Shown here: piece after piece, positions 27,898-37,119 of the stretch
Layout of the letters: every line of letters starts with the position of its first letter
Position numbering within the stretch: the first letter of the stretch is position 1
Assembly (NCBI GenBank): GCA_022784645.1
Contig: JALFZG010000053.1
Location: 1-64,000, forward strand
Direction of reading: 5' to 3'
Length of the DNA: 64,000 bases
Origin: Bacteroidales bacterium
GTDB lineage: Bacteria; Bacteroidota; Bacteroidia; Bacteroidales; Paludibacteraceae
Translations under genes and position numbers: made by a program
Notes under the pieces: generated by a model
Database searches by the model: none
What the model was told of the DNA's origin: nothing
The model's input: only the letters and a program-made list of their open reading frames with translations

Positions 27898-27983
27898 GCC
27901 GCCATGGTGGAATAGGTAGACACGAGGGACTTAAAATCCCTTGCCCAGTGATGGGCGTGCCGGTTCGACCCCGGCTGGCGGTA
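27898..27983 (+). tRNA. tRNA-Leu (anticodon TAA), class II
   Basis: GCCGCCA/TGGCGGT acceptor; AGGGA-CTTAAAA-TCCCT anticodon arm; variable arm TGCCCAGTGATGGGCG; GCCGG-TTCGACC-CCGGC T arm. Confidence 0.93.
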
Positions 27984-27989
27984 CCTCAT

Positions 27990-28022
27990 TGCAGCTCCTC
28001 AATCAAGGGGGCTGCATTTTTT
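27990..28022 (+). terminator. Intrinsic terminator of tRNA-Leu
   Basis: TGCAGCTCC ... GGGGGCTGCA TTTTTT. Confidence 0.85.
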
Positions 28023-28277
28023 GTATGCTCCCGAAAGAACCTTGTACCATATTTCTTTCCCTCCATGTCCACCTGAATAGAAATCTGCGAGTGTGCGGGG
28101 ACAAGAGGGTTAGGATTAAACCTCGCAGGGGTGAATAAAATGATAAAGAACAAGATAGACTTGTTTTGAGTTTATATTTTTATGAACAAAATTATCAAAA
28201 TTTTACAAAATTATTTCTCGTTGTCTGGAATAAAGAATAATCTTGTTTAATCTTGAGAATCTTGTTATTTAAAAGAA

Positions 28278-28329
28278 CAACGGCCTTCGGCCTATTATCA
28301 AAATTTTTCAACGGCCTTAGGCCTATTAT
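28278..28329. repeat. Two copies of a 21-bp hairpin unit CAACGGCCTTMGGCCTATTAT
   Basis: 28278-28298 and 28309-28329, differing at the loop base. Confidence 0.85.
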
Positions 28330-28474
28330 TTTTTTCTGCAACCATCAGGAACGCTCCTTGGCGCTTGGAACTATTGGGATGCCCGCAGGGCTATTTTGTA
28401 TTGTTTGTTGGCAGGAGATAATATCTCCGTCTTCACTCATCCTCCGGCCCTGGACCGCCTTCAGGGCTCATTGC

Positions 28475-28540
28475 GGCTATTCGTGTGCGCGTGTGCGGTG
28501 ATAATGCGATGAGTGTGCTATGAGAGTGCGATGCGTTTCA
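28475..28540 (-). repeat. Six 11-nt units (minus strand: TGAAACGCATC|GCACTCTCATA|GCACACTCATC|GCATTATCACC|GCACACGCGCA|CACGAATAGCC)
   Basis: GATG/TATG/GATG/GGTG occur at exactly 11-nt spacing on plus (28530, 28519, 28508, 28497). Confidence 0.65.
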
Positions 28541-28671
28541 TTGGGGCCCCCAGAGAGCTATGCTCGAATGGGGAGAGGAGGAGATGCGGAGCGCTGCAGT
28601 CTCTGACCCGGGAAGAGACTTTCGTTAGCGAAGCCATCTCCGACGATTCGTGCCTCATCTGATTGCGAGTG

Positions 28672-28704
28672 CAAAGATACGACGAACATTTTGGGTTTTG
28701 CAAA
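28672..28704 (-). promoter_or_regulatory. Minus-strand promoter with no obvious downstream gene
   Basis: Minus strand TTTG (28704-28701) - 21 nt - TATCTTTG (28679-28672). Confidence 0.6.
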
Positions 28705-28770
28705 TTTTTTTCGAAAAAAATGAAAAAAAGTGAAAAAAAACTTATTTACCTACGTTAAAAACGAGGATGA

Positions 28771-28914
28771 ATTGCATGAATTGCAGAATTGCACATAATT
28801 GTCGGCGAGTATAGGTAAAAAAAAATGTCAATATATATATAATATTATATATTATATATATATTGGCCAAAATACCCAGCCTGCATGAATGTGCAATTCT
28901 GCAATTCATGCAAT
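28771..28914. repeat. Nested inverted repeat element
   Basis: 26-bp perfect arms ATTGCATGAATTGCAGAATTGCACAT (28771-28796) / 28889-28914; inner 15-bp perfect arms CAATATATATATAAT (28829-28843 / 28851-28865). Confidence 0.9.
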
Positions 28915-28948
28915 CCATGGTTAGATTTTTGCATTTATGGAGCCTCTC

Positions 28949-29968
28949 TTATGGTTGCTTCAGCGAGCGGGCGAGGGAGGGAGAAATGCTGTTTTCGTAA
29001 GATTGGCACACGTCTTGTGCAAAGCGCTTGCCCATTTCAATGCAGGTTGCCCAATCGTTTTCTGTCAGTTCGGAAATTTTTAACCCATTTCTGACGAAAC
29101 CGTATAGAAAGCCAGCATTGAAATTATCACCGGCCCCTACCGTGCTCACGGTGGGGATTTTGTTTACGGCAAACGTACGAAGGAACTGAGGCGTACAAAG
29201 GTAAACAGCCCCACTCCCGGTAGTGCATATAAACCATTGACAATAGTGGCGAATGAGGTTATGATACAGCCTGCATACTGCCTGTTCTACAATGGTTGCA
29301 TCGGTGCTCCCCAAGTCAGAGATTCGGAGCGTTTTTGCAAGCTGTTGCCCATTCTCCTGCTGCCATAGCGGACATTCTGCTGAGCCGAAAAGCGTAAGCA
29401 GATCTTCGGTAGAGGCGCGTACAATAGAAGAGAGCGCCAGGTTCTCCATGATGGCATCATACACTTTGGGCAAGTCGGCTATATGCGGTTTGCGGAAATT
29501 GATATCGTAATAGAGCGTGGCTCCGGCATCATGTGCCTCCTGGAGCATCGTTTTTACGGCCGGCCGGATGGCCGGATTGATGGAGAAAAAGGAGCCAAAC
29601 AACACGGCATCATCCGGTTGGCAATTCAGCGTACGCGCCTCTGTGCGCACGCTCGCGTGATCCTTATAAAACGCGTATTGAGCATCGTTTTGCTGATTCA
29701 GGAAAGCCAGCGACAGATGCGATTTCATTCCCTGTTGCCGGCTTACAAACGCATCGCTCACGCCATTATCACGCAAGTATTGGCAGGTGATATCACCGAT
29801 ATGGTCGTCGCCCGTTTCGGTCACGATGCAGCAATCCATTCCCGCTCTGCCGAGCGAGATGATGGAATTAAACGTGCTGCCTCCGGGAATGGCGGCTTGC
29901 GGCTGGTCGTTTTTGAAAAGGATATCCAGCACGGTCTCCCCGATGCCAAAAATGCGTGCCATTTGCAA
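28949..29968 (-). CDS. PfkB family carbohydrate kinase
   Basis: ARIFGIGETVLDILFKN...PGGSTFNSIISLGRAG...STVGAGDNFNAGFLYGF. Confidence 0.9.
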   Translation of the reverse strand: MQMARIFGIGETVLDILFKNDQPQAAIPGGSTFNSIISLGRAGMDCCIVTETGDDHIGDITCQYLRDNGVSDAFVSRQQGMKSHLSLAFLNQQNDAQYAFYKDHASVRTEARTLNCQPDDAVLFGSFFSINPAIRPAVKTMLQEAHDAGATLYYDINFRKPHIADLPKVYDAIMENLALSSIVRASTEDLLTLFGSAECPLWQQENGQQLAKTLRISDLGSTDATIVEQAVCRLYHNLIRHYCQWFICTTGSGAVYLCTPQFLRTFAVNKIPTVSTVGAGDNFNAGFLYGFVRNGLKISELTENDWATCIEMGKRFAQDVCQSYENSISPSLARSLKQP

Positions 29969-29981
29969 ATGAAGCGGGTGG

Positions 29982-30959
29982 TTAGTTCAAGTTCTCGATA
30001 ATGGCTTCCTCTATTTCTGCACCACGCAAGCCGCGGGCGAGGATAGTGCCATCGCCTGAAATCAAGAGGATTACAGGAATGCCAGAGATGCCGTATGCGT
30101 CTGAACCAATCCGTTGTGCATTGATGATTTGCGGATATCTGATGCCTAAGGCTTCAATCGCTTTGAGCGTAGCTTCCGGTTCATCCCATGTAGCTACACC
30201 TACTACCTCTACGCCCTGGTCTTTGTAGCGCTCATATACTTCCTTCAAATAAGGGATTTCTTCTCTGCACGGACGGCACCATGACGCCCAAAAATCTACG
30301 ATTGTGAGTTTTCTGCCATTCCCCACATAGTCGCTCAGGCGCTGCGTCTTTCCCTCATAAGGAACTTCGATATCTATAAACGGATGGCCTACTGAGGAAT
30401 TTACTTGAACGCGCCAAGTCTCTGCCTCTTGCTTCATAAATGCCGTGTTCTTTACAATCTCCGAAGCACTCTCATACAATGCCAACGCGTCTTCTGCTTG
30501 CATATCATAGCCCATATAATACAGAATCACAGCCCCCATCAGATCTTCTTTGTGTTCGGCATACGCTTCTTTCATCATCAAATCGTAGGCGTCGAACGTT
30601 TCCTGTTCTTCGAGCATCATGAGAAACTCTGAGAGCTCCTGCGCGAGCGGTGTTCCGGTCAGATGATCAGTTGACATATCCAAATGGAGTTCACCCGTTT
30701 CGGCAAATATATATTCGCGCATGCGGATGCTCGGGATAGAAAGGTTATATACCTCGTTTGGATTCAAATCGCGGAGTTCCATGCGGAAACATCCGTTTTC
30801 AATAAGCACGGAATCAATAATCTCATTGCTTCCCAATACAGAGAGGTAAGCATACCCTTCTGCTTCGGCATTGCCATCGGCGGTGATTACTAAAGACGGA
30901 GCTTTCGTGCAGGCAACCATGCTGATTGTTGCGAGCAATATTACGACTAACTTTTTCAT
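29982..30959 (-). CDS. TlpA-like thiol-disulfide oxidoreductase lipoprotein
   Basis: MKKLVVILLATISMVAC lipobox; FWASWCRPCREEIPYLKEVY; start moved from 31058. Confidence 0.88.
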   Translation of the reverse strand: MKKLVVILLATISMVACTKAPSLVITADGNAEAEGYAYLSVLGSNEIIDSVLIENGCFRMELRDLNPNEVYNLSIPSIRMREYIFAETGELHLDMSTDHLTGTPLAQELSEFLMMLEEQETFDAYDLMMKEAYAEHKEDLMGAVILYYMGYDMQAEDALALYESASEIVKNTAFMKQEAETWRVQVNSSVGHPFIDIEVPYEGKTQRLSDYVGNGRKLTIVDFWASWCRPCREEIPYLKEVYERYKDQGVEVVGVATWDEPEATLKAIEALGIRYPQIINAQRIGSDAYGISGIPVILLISGDGTILARGLRGAEIEEAIIENLN

Positions 30960-31055
30960 GATAAATAGTTTTTTTTTGTGCAGTAGGGCCTTTTTAGCCC
31001 CCACTATTATGCTTATTATTTTGTATTTCCTACAGTTTGAAACGAATTGATGCTG

Positions 31056-31087
31056 CAAAATTACGCAAAAAAAATAATATATCCAAA
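31056..31087 (-). promoter_or_regulatory. Promoter of the TlpA-like gene
   Basis: Minus: TTTG (31087-31084) - 20 nt - TAATTTTG (31063-31056). Confidence 0.65.
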
Positions 31088-31400
31088 AAAAAATGAAAGA
31101 AAATGCAAAAAATCTTTATTCGTGGTTTTTTATGCAGATAGGCGGTTTTTTGCCGGATTGCAAGTTGGCAAAATATAAATTGCAAAATGGAAATATATAA
31201 GAAATGTTGCAAAATAGTAGAATTTCTACATATTTTTACGTAAAATTGCACATTTTTACTATTTTCAGGCTGATTCTTAAGGCGAATTGAAATTTTGTAA
31301 AAAGCCCGACGGCAATGCGATTTTCCGAAATGCCAAAACAAAATCCGCGAGTAGGAACTCAAAATTGCGCGAATAGGACATGTTTTTTCAGAGAAAGCAG

Positions 31401-31516
31401 TAATTTTGCAGCGTCTTAGAAATAAGACACTTACTACTACTAATTTACTACTACTTACTACTACATTACTAACTACTATTAATGGAACTCCCGCGACCGA
31501 GAAGGCCGCGGGAGTT
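31401..31516 (+). ncRNA. Candidate small transcript: -7 element, TTACTACTAC-rich leader, GC-rich hairpin
   Basis: TAATTTTG 31401-31408; TTACTACTAC repeats from 31431; AACTCCCGCG/CGCGGGAGTT stem 31486-31516; no sizeable ORF. Confidence 0.35.
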
Positions 31517-31606
31517 TCGTTGTGGGGATACCGTCCGTAAACCCGTATGTTGGTGGTAGGTGTCGCTCATGCAATCACTTGATATGACTTACCGCATCTA
31601 CGCACA

Positions 31607-31640
31607 CCAGTAATAATCTTAATCATATCATTATTACTGG
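31607..31640. terminator. 11-bp stem hairpin CCAGTAATAAT...ATTATTACTGG
   Basis: Perfect stem, T-tract shortly after on plus (AAGTTTTTTT). Confidence 0.55.
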
Positions 31641-31781
31641 CACTGATAAGTTTTTTTAGATACAAATCGCGATTAAATACCATAATCTCAGCGTTTTTTT
31701 GTGTATTTCCACACTTTTACGCTGTCTCCTTTCGTCCACTATACCTATTCAGCGTAATGTATATCGAAAACTTCTCTCAGA

Positions 31782-33917
31782 TTATAGATAGTCGCCGCGC
31801 AGACGTTTGGGTAGTTGGGCGTGAATGGCAAATAATTCGGGATTGCTGCGAATATAGCGTGCTACTATTTGGAGGATATCTTCTCCCCATGCCTCGTATT
31901 TCTTCTTGCCAAACTTAGGAATCTTCATCAGCTCGGTTTTCCTGAGCGGCAGTCGTTTGCAAATTTCGATGATATGTGTCTTGGTTGCGATGCTCCAGGG
32001 CTCGATGTCGGCCTCTGTGGCAATCTGCTTTCTTCTGGCCATGAGCATTCTGAAGAGTGTAGGATTCGGAATATCTTCCTCGGTTGTTTGCTCAGGGTTG
32101 GCAGAAATATACACCTTGGGAATGGTGAAGTGCTGTCGCTCTTTCTGATAATTGCGGATGGATGGTTCTTTGGCCATGCGTTGCATCAAATAGAGCAACC
32201 GTGAGAGGTCGGTATAGAGCACGTTAATCGCTTCCTCAAATTCCGTTCGCGATTCTTTATTTTCGGTTGTGCAGGGTGAGTGTCGCAGTTTGTCAATCAG
32301 TTCGCCTACCTTGGGCGCAAAATAATCCGAGGCGGCTTTCACTCTTGCAGGCAATGATTTATCTTGGGGCAACGCCTGCCCTTGCGATTCGGCATAGATA
32401 ATCTGACGAAGTTGATTCTGAAATGTCTCCGCTATTACTTGCAGCCCTTCCAATCCACCTTTTATTTGCAGGAGGAAATCAGCAGTGGGCGCTGAATAGG
32501 CAGCCTCTTTAGAGCTGATGGCGCGGAGTTGGTCGGCTCGGCGAATGTGGTCGCGGAAATCGAAGATCGACGTAAGAATCTGCGTCAGGTAATCGGTTTG
32601 GGCGGTTGGCAATGCCTTCTCTACTGCAGGCTGTTCGGGTTGTGTCTCCACATAATGCAGCACTTCTTGCGCGTTAGAGAGCGCGTGCTCCGGAATACGG
32701 CTGAGCAGGATGATGCCTTCGAGCGTTCGGCAGCGAGAGAGCGCAACATACACTTGTCCGGCAGCAAACGCATCGGCTGCATCGATCACCACGTTGTCAA
32801 ACGTCAACCCCTGCGACTTATGTATCGTGATAGCCCATGCCAATCGTAGGGGCATCTGCGTAAACGACCCTACGCGAACGGCATTCACTGTCTCGACCGT
32901 GTTGCCTGCCTCATAGCGCAGATTCTGCCATTCTTCGGGCGTTACTTCTATCGTCTGATCTTCGCATGCTACGGTGATGCAATCCTCATCCAAGGCGGTC
33001 ACTATGCCCAATTTGCCATTGTAATAGCGCTTTTCTGGCGAACTGTCGTTTTTAACGAACATCACCCGTGCCCCCACTTTGAGTGTCAATTCCGCATCGT
33101 TGGGAAACATTGACTCGGGGAATGTGCCCTCTATCGAGGCTTGGTAAGTACGGGCTTCCGAAGGCAATTTGGCAAGGCCGCGTTCGTTGATTTGGTCCAC
33201 TTTCTGATTGTGAGTGGAGAGGATAATATGAAAATCGTCTTCGGTTTGTACGTAATCGGGCTGATATCGCGTGTTGAGCAGGTTGCGCGAAGCCGCCGAG
33301 AGCTGATTATTGCGCACCTGATTGAGGATATCGATAAATTGCTGATTGTCTTGGCGGAAGATATGGTCGAGCTCGATATACACGGGCGCTATCTCCTGAA
33401 ACACACGCGCTTGGAAGAAATATGGCCCCTGATAATACTCCCGGAGGATATCCCACTCCTGCTGCCGAGCTACTGGCGAGAGTTGAAAAAGGTCGCCAAT
33501 AAAGAGCATCTGCACTCCGCCAAAAGGCGTATTGCGGTGGCGGTAATGACGGAGAATGGCATCAATGGCATCGAGCAAATCGGCTCGCACCATGGAAATC
33601 TCGTCAATCACGAGCAGCTCCAGATTGCGAAGCACTTGAATTTTCTGCTTGCGCATCTGCATCTCTTGAAACAGCGCGCGTCGTGCTTCTTGCGTAGGGA
33701 GAAAGAGCTGGGGCGGAATCTGAAAAAAAGAATGGATAGTCGCTCCACCTGCATTGATTGCCGCTACACCAGTAGGCGCCACTACGGCCATCTGCTTGAG
33801 TGATTCATCATGGAGATTACGCAAGAACGTGGTTTTGCCTGTGCCGGCTTTGCCGGTGAGAAAAACGCAACGAGAGGTGTAGCGTACGTAAGAAGATGCG
33901 AGTTGATAATTATCCAT
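31782..33917 (-). CDS. Pif1-like AAA/UvrD-type helicase with C-terminal HTH-like domain
   Basis: CVFLTGKAGTGKTTFLRNL...VVAPTGVAAINAGGATIHSFFQIPP...LVIDEISMVRADLLDAID...ITIHKSQGLTFDNVVID. Confidence 0.92.
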   Translation of the reverse strand: MDNYQLASSYVRYTSRCVFLTGKAGTGKTTFLRNLHDESLKQMAVVAPTGVAAINAGGATIHSFFQIPPQLFLPTQEARRALFQEMQMRKQKIQVLRNLELLVIDEISMVRADLLDAIDAILRHYRHRNTPFGGVQMLFIGDLFQLSPVARQQEWDILREYYQGPYFFQARVFQEIAPVYIELDHIFRQDNQQFIDILNQVRNNQLSAASRNLLNTRYQPDYVQTEDDFHIILSTHNQKVDQINERGLAKLPSEARTYQASIEGTFPESMFPNDAELTLKVGARVMFVKNDSSPEKRYYNGKLGIVTALDEDCITVACEDQTIEVTPEEWQNLRYEAGNTVETVNAVRVGSFTQMPLRLAWAITIHKSQGLTFDNVVIDAADAFAAGQVYVALSRCRTLEGIILLSRIPEHALSNAQEVLHYVETQPEQPAVEKALPTAQTDYLTQILTSIFDFRDHIRRADQLRAISSKEAAYSAPTADFLLQIKGGLEGLQVIAETFQNQLRQIIYAESQGQALPQDKSLPARVKAASDYFAPKVGELIDKLRHSPCTTENKESRTEFEEAINVLYTDLSRLLYLMQRMAKEPSIRNYQKERQHFTIPKVYISANPEQTTEEDIPNPTLFRMLMARRKQIATEADIEPWSIATKTHIIEICKRLPLRKTELMKIPKFGKKKYEAWGEDILQIVARYIRSNPELFAIHAQLPKRLRGDYL

Positions 33918-33920
33918 ATC

Positions 33921-35267
33921 TTACAATATTGTATGTTGTTTAGAGAATGCCATTTTCGGCCACCTTGCCGTAAGATAGATGGTGCGCACGAGCAGGTGCA
34001 TGAAATAGCCGAGATAGAGCGCTTGAATGCCGATAAGGGTATAGCTGCTAATGTAGGAAGCAACGAATGCTGCGGCAGCCCAAAGCATGCAGTTGCGCAC
34101 CGATAAGCCGTCGGTGGCGCCAATATAAACGCCATCCCACATAAACGCGAGGGCCGAAACCAAGGGCATCAGCGCGAGCCATATATAATAAGGTGTAGCC
34201 GCATGGCGGAGAGCTGCATCGGTGGTCATCATGCCTACCAACCAGTCGGCACCGCCATAGTAGAAAGCCGAAAACAGCAATCCGATGCCTATTGCCCAAA
34301 CAAACAGCACGCCTACCACCTTATCCACCTCTGCGTTTCTCGACCAACCGCCCTCTTGCTTGGCGCCCAACTTGCCGGCCAACGCCTCGCCTGCATACGC
34401 AAAGCCATCGATGAAATAGGAGAAGAGCATGAAGAATTTCATGAGAATATTGCTCACCGCCAACTCTTCATCTCCATACAAAGAAGCGATATACGTATAG
34501 CCTACATACACCACCATGAATCCGAGCGAGCGCTCAAAAAGGCGGATGTTGAGGGCAAAAAACGAGCGGTTGGGGAGGTAGTCTTTGAGTTTGCTCCATG
34601 CCGTTTGCGCGAGTAGCTTGCGGTACTTTATCGCGAGGATGAGCCCAGCCGTAAGCAGGCCGGTATATTGAGCAATCAGCGTACCCAATGCCACACCTTT
34701 GATGGGGTTGTCGGCAAGATAAAGCACAGCAAGTAATGAAGCCACCATATTCACTACATTGACCACGATATCCGTAATCATCGGCGCTACGGTATTTTGC
34801 ATACCGATGAACCACCCTTTAAGTGCCATGAGTGCGAGGGTAGCGGGCGCAGCCCAAATACGCACATAGAAATAGTCTCGCGCAAAGGCCGCCACCTCAT
34901 CGGAGCATGGCACACACCATAGCACGATGGTTACAAACAGCCATTGCAATAACCAGATGCCGGCTGCTGCTATGAAAGCAGTAAGGACCGACTGCCTGAG
35001 TAGTCGTACGGTTTCCTCGTGGTCGCCTCGTCCGACAGCTTGAGCGGTGAGCCCCGAAGTACCCACGCGCAAGAAACCGAAGTTCCAATACAGCAGGTCA
35101 AAGAGCATGGTGCCGATGGCTATTCCGCCCACAGCTGCTGCATCGGATATATGTCCGAGGATGGCTACGTCCACTATCCCCACGAGCGGGATGGTGATAT
35201 TAGCCAAAATGCTCGGTACCGCCAATTGCAGCACCGAGCGATTATATGAAGCGTATTGAGATATCAT
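33921..35267 (-). CDS. MATE family efflux transporter (DinF-like)
   Basis: LAVPSILANITIPLVGIVDVAILGHISDAAAVGGIAIGTMLFDLLYWNFGFLRVGTSGLTAQAVG. Confidence 0.92.
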   Translation of the reverse strand: MISQYASYNRSVLQLAVPSILANITIPLVGIVDVAILGHISDAAAVGGIAIGTMLFDLLYWNFGFLRVGTSGLTAQAVGRGDHEETVRLLRQSVLTAFIAAAGIWLLQWLFVTIVLWCVPCSDEVAAFARDYFYVRIWAAPATLALMALKGWFIGMQNTVAPMITDIVVNVVNMVASLLAVLYLADNPIKGVALGTLIAQYTGLLTAGLILAIKYRKLLAQTAWSKLKDYLPNRSFFALNIRLFERSLGFMVVYVGYTYIASLYGDEELAVSNILMKFFMLFSYFIDGFAYAGEALAGKLGAKQEGGWSRNAEVDKVVGVLFVWAIGIGLLFSAFYYGGADWLVGMMTTDAALRHAATPYYIWLALMPLVSALAFMWDGVYIGATDGLSVRNCMLWAAAAFVASYISSYTLIGIQALYLGYFMHLLVRTIYLTARWPKMAFSKQHTIL

Positions 35268-37024
35268 TACAGACCGAGGTCCTTCTTGATAAGCGCTACG
35301 ATAGCGTCTGCCTTGGCGTTGAACGGATCGTAGTCAGCTGCACCGGTGAAGCCTTCTACCGGCACCTCGATGTAGAACTTAATCTTAGGCTCGGTGCCCG
35401 ACGGACGAACCGATACCTTCAAGCCGCTCTCGGTAAACCACTGCAGCACGTTGGAAGTAGCCGGCATCTGAAGCGGTTTCTCGCCTTCGGCCGTGATCTG
35501 ACGGAGCGTCTGATAATCCTTGATGAGCACCACCTTGGAGCCTGCAATCTGCTTGGGAGCATGCTCGCGGAAGTTCTTCATCATTGCCTGAATCTCCTCT
35601 GCGCCACTCTTGCCCGGACGAACCACATTGATGGTCGTTTCCTTCTGGAAACCATACTCCTTATATATATTCATAAGGAGCTCATAGAGCGTCATGCCGT
35701 TCTCCTTAGCGTAAGCAGCAATCTCGCAGATGAGGCAGATAGATGCTGGTGAATCCTTGTCGCGCACTTTGTCAAACGGCAGGAAACCAAACGACTCCTC
35801 GCCGCCGCCGATATAGTTCATCTTGCCTTCTTCCTCGCGAATGCGGTAAGCAATCCACTTGAAGCCAGTGTATTCGTCGAAGAGGGTAACGTTGTTTTTC
35901 TTGGCAATCTTAGCAATAAGCTCGCTCGTTACGATGGTCTTTACGAGGAAGTCGTTGTCTTTGAGTTGCCCCAATTTCTTCTTGTTGGCAATGATATACC
36001 AAGAGAACATCATAGCGGTCTGATTACCGTTGATGATTACCCATTCGCCCTTGTCGTTGCGGCATACGATAGCCAGACGGTCAGCGTCGGGGTCGGATGC
36101 AATCACGAGGTCGGCATTGAGGCGGGTGCCGAGGTTCATACCCATCGTCATCGCTTCGGAATTCTCCGGGTTAGGCGAAACGACTGTCGGGAAATTGCCA
36201 TCGATAACCATCTGCTCGGGTACTACGTGGATATTCTGGAAGCCCCAGCTGCGGAGTGCTTCGGGAATGATCACGCGACCGGTGCCGTGGAGCGGGGTGT
36301 AAACGATATTCAGGTCGGCCTGCTTCTTGATGACTTCTTCGTCAATCATCACCGTCTTCACTGCTTGCAGATAATCCCAGTCCATCTCACCGCCGATGGT
36401 GATGATGAGTTCGGGGTTCTGACCGAACTTCACGTCAGCCATCTGCACTTTGTTCACCTCGTTGATGATGCCGGTGTCGTGCGGAGAGAGCACCTGACTG
36501 CCGTCTTCCCAATATGCTTTGTAGCCGTTGTATTCTTTGGGGTTATGCGATGCGGTCACGTTTACGCCACCCTGCGCTTTGAGCTGACGGATAGCAAACG
36601 ACACCTCAGGCGTAGGACGAAGGCTCTCGAAGAGATAAACCTTGATGCCGTTGGAGGCAAACACATCAGCTACGGTCTCAGCAAACAAACGGCCGTTGTT
36701 GCGGCAGTCATGACCAACCACTACTGCCACCTGGTCGTTTTGCAGGTTCTCGAAACCACCCTCGCGCTGCACTTTCAGCAGGTAGTTGGCAAACCCTTGC
36801 GTGGCCATGGCTACTACGTATTTGTTCATTCTGTTGGTACCCACGCCCATGATTCCGCGGAGGCCACCCGTTCCAAATTCAAGATCGCGATAGAAAGCCT
36901 CTACGAGCGGAGTCTTGTCGTCTGCTTCCATCATTGCTTTTACCTCTGCCTGCGTCTGAGCATCGTAGAGGTCGCCAAGCCAAAGTTGCGCTTTCGCCAT
37001 TACGGCATCTAATTCATTGTTCAT
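35267..37024 (-). CDS. Phospho-sugar mutase (phosphoglucomutase/phosphomannomutase)
   Basis: FGTGGLRGIMGVGTNRMNKYVVAMATQGFANYL...GGVNVTASHNPKEYNGYKAYW...ASDPDADRLAI; start at MNNELDAVM. Confidence 0.93.
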   Translation of the reverse strand: MNNELDAVMAKAQLWLGDLYDAQTQAEVKAMMEADDKTPLVEAFYRDLEFGTGGLRGIMGVGTNRMNKYVVAMATQGFANYLLKVQREGGFENLQNDQVAVVVGHDCRNNGRLFAETVADVFASNGIKVYLFESLRPTPEVSFAIRQLKAQGGVNVTASHNPKEYNGYKAYWEDGSQVLSPHDTGIINEVNKVQMADVKFGQNPELIITIGGEMDWDYLQAVKTVMIDEEVIKKQADLNIVYTPLHGTGRVIIPEALRSWGFQNIHVVPEQMVIDGNFPTVVSPNPENSEAMTMGMNLGTRLNADLVIASDPDADRLAIVCRNDKGEWVIINGNQTAMMFSWYIIANKKKLGQLKDNDFLVKTIVTSELIAKIAKKNNVTLFDEYTGFKWIAYRIREEEGKMNYIGGGEESFGFLPFDKVRDKDSPASICLICEIAAYAKENGMTLYELLMNIYKEYGFQKETTINVVRPGKSGAEEIQAMMKNFREHAPKQIAGSKVVLIKDYQTLRQITAEGEKPLQMPATSNVLQWFTESGLKVSVRPSGTEPKIKFYIEVPVEGFTGAADYDPFNAKADAIVALIKKDLGL

Positions 37025-37065
37025 GATAGTATAGTTTTTGAGATTAATGATTTTCAAATGGTCTG

Positions 37066-37097
37066 CAAAATTACAAAATAATTTTGGAATATGCAAA
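37066..37097 (-). promoter_or_regulatory. Promoter of the phospho-sugar mutase
   Basis: Minus: TTTG (37097-37094) - 20 nt - TAATTTTG (37073-37066). Confidence 0.65.
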
Positions 37098-37119
37098 AAA
37101 AAGTGCAATTTTTCTGAGA

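Noticed and set aside
27898-27983. G1-U72 in tRNA-Leu as an anomaly
   Set aside because: The rest of the tRNA is canonical; a single wobble at the acceptor end is a minor variation.
27737-28076. Short ORFs around the tRNA-Leu
   Set aside because: Overlap the tRNA, its promoter and terminator.
28518-28703. 61-aa minus-strand ORF
   Set aside because: Its start lies upstream of the predicted transcription start (-33 to -7 region), and the peptide has no recognisable features.
31782-33917. Pif1-like helicase as part of a defence island
   Set aside because: Neighbours are housekeeping genes and transporters; Pif1-like proteins with this layout are common in Bacteroidetes chromosomes.
35966-37012. 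348-aa plus-strand ORF
   Set aside because: Antisense shadow of the phospho-sugar mutase, whose coding assignment is unambiguous.
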